Shown: piece after piece, positions 58,664 through 64,000 of the stretch
Layout: every line of letters begins with the position of its first letter
Position numbering within the stretch: the first letter of the stretch is position 1
NCBI RefSeq assembly: GCF_030682515.1
Contig: NZ_JAUXOD010000122.1
Span: 84,799 to 148,798 of the forward strand
Direction of reading: 5' to 3'
Length of the DNA stretch: 64,000 nucleotides
DNA from: Hoeflea sp.
Lineage (GTDB): Bacteria > Pseudomonadota > Alphaproteobacteria > Rhizobiales > Rhizobiaceae
The notes under the pieces: model-generated
The model's input: the letters and a program-made list of their open reading frames with translations, nothing else
What the model was told of the DNA's origin: nothing
Database searches by the model: none
Position numbers and translations under genes: made by a program

Positions 58664-60505
58664 TCAGGTCTTGCTTTGCTCCCGCATGGCTTGCTCCGCC
58701 CGTTTCTGGGCGTTCTGCAATGCGGTTTTCGGCGGAATGATCCCGCGGAGCATGTCGTGTAATTCCTCACCGCAGATCTGGAAGATCTTGCCGATTTGGG
58801 GAATTGGCGGGCGCGGCCAGAACTGGAGCTCATCGCGCCAGGACATCTGATCAACGGCCTCGAAGATTGCGGATGAGCGACGCACTTCCGGGTCGGCGCC
58901 TACCGAGTAGCGCGGATTGGTGCGGCTGCCGTTCTGGACGTAGAGCTTCTGGGCGCCCGCCGAGGTGAAGACGATCAGTGCTTCCGCGGCTGCCTTCACC
59001 CGCTCGGGGGCGATGTTGCGCGGTATGCCCATGACATATCCGCCTACAGGCGCGACCGGTGTGGCTCCCGGTCCGGACGGATGCGGCAGGAAGCCGGTCT
59101 GGCCATGCGCCGGCGATGTCGGATCGAGTTCGAAATAGGGCGCAAGCAGTGTGTAGCCATAGGCCATGGCGACTTCGCCCGCCGCATAGGGCCGGATCCG
59201 CTCGTACCACGACATGGAAAGGATGTAGGGGGGCGAGTATTTCAGCAGTTCCATCAGGTATTCGGCTGCAGCCATCCCCGCATCGCAATCGATCATTGGA
59301 TGGTAGGCGTCTTCCTTGAGCCTGTCGGTGTTGAAGCCTCCTGCCTCGGGTGGAATGTCGATCACCGGTTGGCCGAAATCGGCCAGCGTCATCAGAAACG
59401 TGTGGCCAAGTGCGGTGCCGCGCGCGGCATTCCAGGCTATTCCGTAAAAGCCCCTGGCGGGATCATGCAGCGATTTCGCCGCGGCGATGACGTCAGCCGT
59501 CGTTGCGGGAGCTTCCATGCCGGCTTCGGCGAAGATGTCCTTGCGATAGAACAGGAGTTCCGGTGTGGTCTGTGCCGGCACGCCATAGGGGCGTCGGCCC
59601 CAGTGGGCGGCCTTCCACCCGGCGGTGTGAAAATCGGCCGGATCCAGGCGCGCAATGTCCAGTGCTTCGTCGAGCGGCATCAGCACGTTCTTCTCGGCGA
59701 ACTCGCCGATCCAGGGCAGATCGACGGCAATGATGTCGTAGCGGCTTGCCTTGCGTTCGGCGTTCTTCAGCGCTTCCTGATGCAGCCGGTCGATGGAAAA
59801 GGCACGTTGGTGAATGTCCGTGCCCACGACCTGTTCGAACCGCCGCTTGAGATTGTCCATCACCATGAAGGTGGGGTCACCGTGCACCAGCACGCGCACT
59901 CCGCCGGCAAGCCGCAACGGTTCCGCCAGCACCTGCAGAGGCGGGATCGACTGGGCTGCCATATAGGAGCCGCCAAAATAATATTCCTTGCCTGCGTAAC
60001 CATCGGCCGATCTCGCCAGCCGGGTTTCGGCCAGGCGCTGCAGGCGCCCGGACAATTGCATCCAGGATTCGAGCAGCCGCTCGCTCGGGTGCATCGAAAA
60101 CGTCTTGCCGCTGCGGGTGCGCGGCCGTTGGTCTATCAGGCCATTGTCGATCATTTCGCCGATCCGCCGGGTCGCGGTCGCATAGGGGACACCGGAGGCG
60201 CCGATCAACGACGTCGGCGTGACCGTCTTGGCTTCCAGATGGCTGCGGATGAGATGGAGCGTCATGCGAACATAAGGATCGGGCGCGAAAACACTCAGAG
60301 CATCGGATAACTCGTGCTCGAAGTCCTCGAGGAAAGCCACCACGTCAAGCAGTTCGGTCTTCTCGAACGGCGGATATGGCGGTCTTCGCGCGTCAGGTCC
60401 CTCCCTGTTGACTGAAAGCATGGTTCCGGCTCCCGCCCTGCCGATTGCGCCATCCGTTTTTGCCGAAAGGCGTCCGGTTCCGAACTGCTGCGTAGCTTTT
60501 TTCAT
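58664..60505 (-). CDS. Winged-helix DNA-binding domain fused to an ABC-type solute-binding protein (putative one-component regulator)
   Basis: A 613-residue protein without signal peptide. Residues 75-150 form a MarR-like winged helix (PYVRMTLHLIRSHL, TSLIGASGVPYATATRRIGEMIDNGL, SGKTFSMHPSERLLESW). From about residue 185 on it is a family-1 extracellular solute-binding protein (VRVLVHGDPTFMVMDNLKRRFE, IIAVDLPWIGEFAEK, PYGVPAQTTPELLFYRKDIF, GGYVMGIPRN). Lack of a signal and the HTH indicate a cytoplasmic sensor that uses a MalE-like fold to read a ligand. It heads the catabolic operon and faces a sugar-binding-protein gene. ATG 60505 has GGAG 6 bases upstream; TTG 60529 is less likely. Confidence 0.82.
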   Translation of the reverse strand: MKKATQQFGTGRLSAKTDGAIGRAGAGTMLSVNREGPDARRPPYPPFEKTELLDVVAFLEDFEHELSDALSVFAPDPYVRMTLHLIRSHLEAKTVTPTSLIGASGVPYATATRRIGEMIDNGLIDQRPRTRSGKTFSMHPSERLLESWMQLSGRLQRLAETRLARSADGYAGKEYYFGGSYMAAQSIPPLQVLAEPLRLAGGVRVLVHGDPTFMVMDNLKRRFEQVVGTDIHQRAFSIDRLHQEALKNAERKASRYDIIAVDLPWIGEFAEKNVLMPLDEALDIARLDPADFHTAGWKAAHWGRRPYGVPAQTTPELLFYRKDIFAEAGMEAPATTADVIAAAKSLHDPARGFYGIAWNAARGTALGHTFLMTLADFGQPVIDIPPEAGGFNTDRLKEDAYHPMIDCDAGMAAAEYLMELLKYSPPYILSMSWYERIRPYAAGEVAMAYGYTLLAPYFELDPTSPAHGQTGFLPHPSGPGATPVAPVGGYVMGIPRNIAPERVKAAAEALIVFTSAGAQKLYVQNGSRTNPRYSVGADPEVRRSSAIFEAVDQMSWRDELQFWPRPPIPQIGKIFQICGEELHDMLRGIIPPKTALQNAQKRAEQAMREQSKT

Positions 60506-60560
60506 GGCTGTCTCCGGGAAGATGTTCAATTTGGGGATTTGAAGATAGGAGCAAGAAAAC

Positions 60561-60594
60561 CATTTTGGATATCAAAATGTCCATACTGGATATC
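60561..60594. promoter_or_regulatory. Operator candidate: palindrome and 21-bp spaced direct repeat
   Basis: CATTTTGGATATCAAAATG (60561-60579) is a near-perfect palindrome. Its core TGGATATC (60566-60573) is repeated at 60587-60594, exactly 21 bases on, two helical turns. It lies in the divergent promoter between the fusion regulator and the sugar-binding-protein gene. It is probably the regulator's binding site. Confidence 0.6.
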
Positions 60595-60743
60595 TTTTGG
60601 ACTCTTTTCCCGCGCGCTTGTCGGCACCTTACGGCTGTGTTTTGCATGATTGCGGATGGAGGCCGCTTCCTGCTGCTGCGCTCACTGGGCGGAGGAAATG
60701 CGAAACCCACATGTGTGTGAGAGAGATTTCGGGAGGAAACCAA

Positions 60744-61700
60744 ATGACACTTCGTACTATGCTTACCCTGTCGACCGCGATGGCGGGTCTGGTCTTTGCA
60801 AGCTCGGCGAGCTCCGCCGAGTACCGGATAGGCATCACGCAGAACAATGTTGGCGTCGACAGCTACCAGACGACCTATGACAAGGCGTTCAAGGAAGCTG
60901 TCGAGGCGAACGACAATGTCGAGGCGGTCGTACTTGACGCGGGTGGCGATGTCGCCCGCCAGATCGCCCAGATCGAGGATCTGATCCAGCAGCAGGTTCA
61001 GGCCATCATCATCTGGCCGACAAATGGCGAGGCGGTCATTCCGGCCGTTCGCAAGGCCAAGAATGCGGGCATACCGGTCATCGTGACCAACTCGAATATC
61101 GCCGAAGCGGGCTTTGATTTCGTCAAGTCGTTCTCCGGACCGGACAACATCACGCAAGGCTCCCGCTCGGCGGAGATCATGTGCGACAAGTTCAAGGAAA
61201 TGGGCATCGAGACCACCGCCCAGGTGGTGCAGATCTCCGGCCAGCCCGGCTACACCACCGCGATCGAACGCCAGAAGGGCTTCGATGACCGGCTTCCGGA
61301 AGTATGCCCGGATGTCACCGTTCTCGAAACCCAGCCTGGCGACTGGAACCGTGAGAAGTCTCAGAAAGTGATGGAAGCCTTCCTCGTCAAGTACGACAAG
61401 ATCGACGGCGTCTATGCCGGCGATGACAACATGGGCGTCGGCGCACTCAACGCTGCCAAGGCAGCCGGTCGCGAAGGTATCATCTTCGTCGGTGCGACCA
61501 ACTTCGCTGTCGGATACGAGGCGATGGGAAAGGGGGAGTACTGGGGGTCGATCTATCAGTCTCCGGTTGATGATGCCAAGGCGGCGCTGAAAACCGCCAT
61601 CGATGTGCTGGACGGCAAGGAGGTGCCGTTCCTCAACTACTTCGACACGCCGAAGATCACCCAGGACAACATGTCCGATTTCACCAAGCCGGTATTCTGA
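60744..61700 (+). CDS. RbsB-type periplasmic sugar-binding protein
   Basis: A 318-residue class I binding protein. The signal peptide MTLRTMLTLSTAMAGLVF is cleaved near ASSAE. RIGITQNNVGVDSYQTTYDKAF and IIIWPTNGEAVIPAVRKAKNAG are typical. Two cysteines (IMCDKF, EVCPDV) could form a disulfide. Two permease genes follow downstream; the ATPase of the system is not in the window and probably lies beyond the IS element. The start ATG 60744 has GGGAGGAAACC upstream. Confidence 0.88.
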   Translation: MTLRTMLTLSTAMAGLVFASSASSAEYRIGITQNNVGVDSYQTTYDKAFKEAVEANDNVEAVVLDAGGDVARQIAQIEDLIQQQVQAIIIWPTNGEAVIPAVRKAKNAGIPVIVTNSNIAEAGFDFVKSFSGPDNITQGSRSAEIMCDKFKEMGIETTAQVVQISGQPGYTTAIERQKGFDDRLPEVCPDVTVLETQPGDWNREKSQKVMEAFLVKYDKIDGVYAGDDNMGVGALNAAKAAGREGIIFVGATNFAVGYEAMGKGEYWGSIYQSPVDDAKAALKTAIDVLDGKEVPFLNYFDTPKITQDNMSDFTKPVF

Positions 61701-61718
61701 GGCTGGTGGGGTTTCTTC

Positions 61719-61746
61719 TCCGGACGCGGCGAGCGCCGCGTCCGGA
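61719..61746 (+). terminator. Strong hairpin between binding protein and SDR genes
   Basis: TCCGGACGCGGC (61719-61730), loop GAGC, GCCGCGTCCGGA (61735-61746): 12 perfect pairs, followed by TCTTTCC. It would act as a partial terminator or 3'-end stabiliser of the binding-protein message. Confidence 0.6.
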
Positions 61747-61786
61747 TCTTTCCTGTTGAGTTTGCCATGGGATCGGGGAGGTGAGC

Positions 61787-62584
61787 ATGGGACGGTTGTC
61801 TGGACGCTCCTGCATTGTCACCGGAGCCGCGCGCGGCATTGGCAGAGCCATTGGCGAGGCGCTTGTATGCGAGGGTGCCGATGTCTGTTTCGCTGACATC
61901 GATGGTGACAAGGTTGCTGAAGTCGCAGCTTCGAACATAGCGTCCGCCCAGATCGCCGGAGGCAAGGTGACCCATGCGGCCGTCGATGTGACTGATCGTA
62001 TGCAGGTTCGTGCTCTGATCGCGCATGCGGTATCCGTCTTTGGCAAGATCGATGTCAAATTCAACAATGCCGGCGTGAATCGGCCTATGAATTTTCTCGA
62101 TGTGACGGAAGAAAACTGGAATTTCATCATGGGCGTGAATGGTCTCGGCTGCCTGATCGGCATGCAGGAGGCCGCGCGCCAGATGATCGCCCAGGGCACC
62201 GGGGGCAAGATCATCAACACCGCGTCGATTGCTTCCCGCCAGGGGTTCGACAATGTCGCGCCTTATTGCGCCAGCAAATTCGCGGTTGTATCCCTGACCC
62301 AGTCGGGCGCGCGCGATCTGGCGAAGCACAACATTACAGTGACCGGTTTCGCGCCGGGGGTGGTCGCGACCGAAATGTGGGAGCAGGTCGACCAGGACCT
62401 GATGGAGATTGGTGCTGCGGAGCGTCCGGGACAGGCAATGGAGGATTTTGCCGCCGGGATTCTCAAGGGCCGGGTCGCCACACCGCGCGACATAACCGGT
62501 ACAACGACGTATCTGGCTTCGGCTGACAGTGATTACATGACCGGTCAGATCGTCATGATCGACGGCGGAATGGTTCTGGTCTGA
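61787..62584 (+). CDS. Short-chain dehydrogenase (polyol/butanediol dehydrogenase-like)
   Basis: A 265-residue classical SDR. VTGAARGIGRAIG (residues 10-22), FNNAGVNRP (NNAG near residue 90), catalytic Ser in NTASIASRQG, YCASK (about residue 158), PG segment FAPGVVATEMWE and the C-terminal GQIVMIDGGMVLV. The pattern is close to meso-butanediol/sorbitol dehydrogenases. The start ATG 61787 has GGGGAGG at 61775-61781. It lies in a sugar-transporter operon, so sugar or polyol oxidation is likely. Confidence 0.88.
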   Translation: MGRLSGRSCIVTGAARGIGRAIGEALVCEGADVCFADIDGDKVAEVAASNIASAQIAGGKVTHAAVDVTDRMQVRALIAHAVSVFGKIDVKFNNAGVNRPMNFLDVTEENWNFIMGVNGLGCLIGMQEAARQMIAQGTGGKIINTASIASRQGFDNVAPYCASKFAVVSLTQSGARDLAKHNITVTGFAPGVVATEMWEQVDQDLMEIGAAERPGQAMEDFAAGILKGRVATPRDITGTTTYLASADSDYMTGQIVMIDGGMVLV

Positions 62585-62652
62585 CCGAGGTGCTGGTTCC
62601 GCAGCAGTGTGAGGTCGCGCTGCTTGCATCTGCGAATGGGAGGCAGGAGACG

Positions 62653-63630
62653 ATGGCTGGTGGTTTCAGTAAGTCGGATATTGGCGGGATCCTGGCCAAA
62701 CAGGGCATTCTGATTGCCTTCGTCATTTTCATGATCGGCTTCACGATCGCCAACGAGCGGTTCCTGGCGCCGGAAAATGTGATGGGTGTCATTCGCTCCT
62801 CCGCTATTCTGGGGGTCATGGCGCTCGGCGTCACCTTTGTGGTGATCAGCGGCAATCTCGATCTGTCTGTCGGATCGATGATGTCGTTCTCGACGATCGT
62901 CGTGCTGGATCTTCATGACAAGATCGGGCCCGCGCGTGCCATTCCCGCCATGTTCGCGATGACGCTTTGCCTGGGGGCCTTCATCGGGTTCCTGGTTGGC
63001 TATCTCAAGCTCAATTCGCTCATTGTCACACTGGGAATGCTGTCGGCCATTCACGGGCTTACGCTGACCTATTCCGGCGGCAAGAACATGGACATCGCCA
63101 ACAAGGGCGAAACCTGGTTCGCGGTCTTCGGGCAGGGCAGTTTCCTTGGTATTCCGGTACCGATCCTGATCTTCGCACTGCTGGCGGCGCTGCTCGGCAT
63201 GGTGCTTGGAAAGACGCCTTTCGGCCGAAAGGTCTACGCCGTGGGCGGCAATGGTGTGGCGGCAACGTTCTCCGGAGTTCGCACGGCGAGGGTGGTGTTC
63301 ACCTGTTACCTGCTTTCCGCCTTTTGCGTTGCCACGGCCGGGCTTATCCAGGCCAGCCGGAGCCTCGGGAGCCAGAACACCGTGGGACAGGGGCTGGAAC
63401 TCGAGGTTCTGGCCGCTGTCATCCTCGGAGGCGCGTCGCTGCTCGGTGGTTCAGGCACGATCTTCAAGACCATCATCGGCGTGCTGATCCTCGGCTTCAT
63501 CCAGAACGGTCTGCTGCTCGTCGGTCTGCAGTTTTACGCGCAGTATGTGGTCACCTGGGTCATTATCATTCTGGCCGTCTGGCTCGACATCGCGGCCAAG
63601 CGCGGCCGCTTGTTGTCACCCATCGCGTGA
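62653..63630 (+). CDS. RbsC-type sugar ABC transporter permease
   Basis: A 325-residue permease with about nine hydrophobic segments. SGNLDLSVGSMMSFST near residue 72 and VILGGASLLGGSGTI near residue 272 are the family hallmarks. AGGAGACG before ATG 62653 is the ribosome-binding site; longer frames have none. A second permease gene follows after ten bases, so the transporter used a heterodimeric membrane pair. Confidence 0.9.
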   Translation: MAGGFSKSDIGGILAKQGILIAFVIFMIGFTIANERFLAPENVMGVIRSSAILGVMALGVTFVVISGNLDLSVGSMMSFSTIVVLDLHDKIGPARAIPAMFAMTLCLGAFIGFLVGYLKLNSLIVTLGMLSAIHGLTLTYSGGKNMDIANKGETWFAVFGQGSFLGIPVPILIFALLAALLGMVLGKTPFGRKVYAVGGNGVAATFSGVRTARVVFTCYLLSAFCVATAGLIQASRSLGSQNTVGQGLELEVLAAVILGGASLLGGSGTIFKTIIGVLILGFIQNGLLLVGLQFYAQYVVTWVIIILAVWLDIAAKRGRLLSPIA

Positions 63631-63640
63631 GGATGGCTTG

Positions 63641-63863
63641 ATGAATAAGGAAACCCGTACACGACTGATCAAGAAGGGCGCCATTTGGGGCTTCATCCTG
63701 TTCGAGCTCGTGTTCTTCTCGATCGCCGGGAGTTTTCTCTCGCTGTCCCAAGGCGCCTTCATGGATGCCGACAACATGTTGCTGCTGCTCAAGCAGTCGG
63801 CTCCCATCGGCATCATCGCGCTGGGCATGACGATCATCATGATCAACGGAAATATCGACCTTA
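63641..63863 (+). pseudogene. Second RbsC-type permease, interrupted by an insertion sequence
   Basis: ATG 63641 begins a permease-like N terminus (RTRLIKKGAIWGFILFELVFFSIAG, PIGIIALGMTIIMINGNIDL). Homology stops right after NIDL, where the family continues SVGS or SVGA. The frame then runs on for 40 non-homologous residues to a stop at 63985. The break coincides with the edge of an IS630-like element at a TA dinucleotide. The remaining two thirds of the gene presumably lies on the far side of the element, beyond the window. Confidence 0.8.
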
Positions 63864-64000
63864 TACCAAGCCTCATTGATCAGAACCCATTGGCCCATTT
63901 TCTTCGGCCGATGGACATGATCTTCCAAGGCTGGTTCTGGAGTTTTCTCCAGGAGTATGAGCAGTGGTCGACAATGTCGTCGTAGGACTTGAACACGCGA
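63864..64000 (-). mobile_element. IS630-family insertion sequence, right-end part
   Basis: From about 63864, after the TA at 63862-63863, the sequence is no longer permease. IS630/mariner elements duplicate a TA target. The minus strand encodes the C terminus of an IS630-type transposase, ending 16 bases inside the element. The other end is outside the window, so the terminal repeat cannot be compared. Confidence 0.75.
63880..64000 (-). CDS. IS630-family transposase, C-terminal fragment (window edge)
   Basis: Thirty-nine codons and a TGA at 63882-63880 on the minus strand. The residues RVFKSYDDIVDHCSYSW, and the ending ITSIG-like IMSIGRRKWANGF, match the characteristic tail of IS630 transposases (tryptophan-rich linker, then SIGxRxWA). 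The catalytic DDE domain lies beyond the window end, so it cannot be judged whether the enzyme is intact. Confidence 0.75.
   Translation of the reverse strand, partial: RVFKSYDDIVDHCSYSWRKLQNQPWKIMSIGRRKWANGF

Overview
The window reads as a chromosomal or large-replicon segment of an alphaproteobacterium, most likely of the Hyphomicrobiales (Rhizobium/Hoeflea/Mesorhizobium-like). This is inferred from the high G+C coding style, the many rbs-type sugar ABC transporters, the nasTS-nrt-nirBD-nasA nitrate cluster, a cobalamin riboswitch in front of a DUF1636 operon, and a Zur-type zinc locus. I see no tRNA, rRNA or CRISPR array. About 50 genes are present and coding density is high.

1-10.1 kb, metals and cofactors. 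Divergent znuC (cut by the window edge) and znuA share a promoter with two Zur-like inverted repeats. Next come a thioredoxin-reductase-like flavoprotein and a COG0523 metallochaperone GTPase, preceded by a third possible Zur-like box. A cobalamin riboswitch then leads DUF1636, ATPase, binding protein and FecCD permease, probably a corrinoid importer. A large epimerase/VKOR/SPW membrane fusion faces it.

10.4-23.0 kb, a RuBisCO-like-protein locus. It holds a split transketolase, a RuBisCO-like protein, an rbs-type transporter, mtnK, mtnA, a SorC-family regulator and a bifunctional class II aldolase/short-chain dehydrogenase. MtnK and MtnA convert 5-methylthioribose (or 5-deoxyribose) to the ribulose-1-phosphate. 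The RLP and the aldolase are two alternative next steps. CATTTG-containing elements lie in all three promoter regions. This looks like an uptake and salvage system for modified pentoses, with a transketolase in a place where I know of no described role.

23.3-36.1 kb, sugar/polyol catabolism. A LacI regulator with one permease and ATPase lies divergent from an epimerase-type dehydrogenase and a binding protein. A second complete transporter, a Gfo/Idh/MocA dehydrogenase, an iron alcohol dehydrogenase and an aldehyde dehydrogenase follow. An IclR regulator remnant sits between the last two blocks. The aldehyde dehydrogenase carries a compensated double frameshift.

36.4-49.8 kb, assimilatory nitrate reduction: nasT, nasS, nrtA, nrtB, a double-ATPase nrtC-type gene, nirB, nirD, nasA, cysG. 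A sigma-54 promoter and a leader with two hexaloop hairpins overlapping a terminator precede nrtA, which fits NasT (ANTAR) antitermination controlled by NasS.

49.9-64.0 kb, a second catabolic island. A minus-strand operon encodes a winged-helix/solute-binding-protein fusion regulator, an SDR, a creatinase-like M24 protein, E1 alpha and beta, a lipoyl protein, an aldehyde dehydrogenase, a lipoyl-less E2 acyltransferase and a KduD-like SDR. Divergent from it are a sugar-binding protein, an SDR and two permeases. The second permease is broken by an IS630-family element that runs off the window end.
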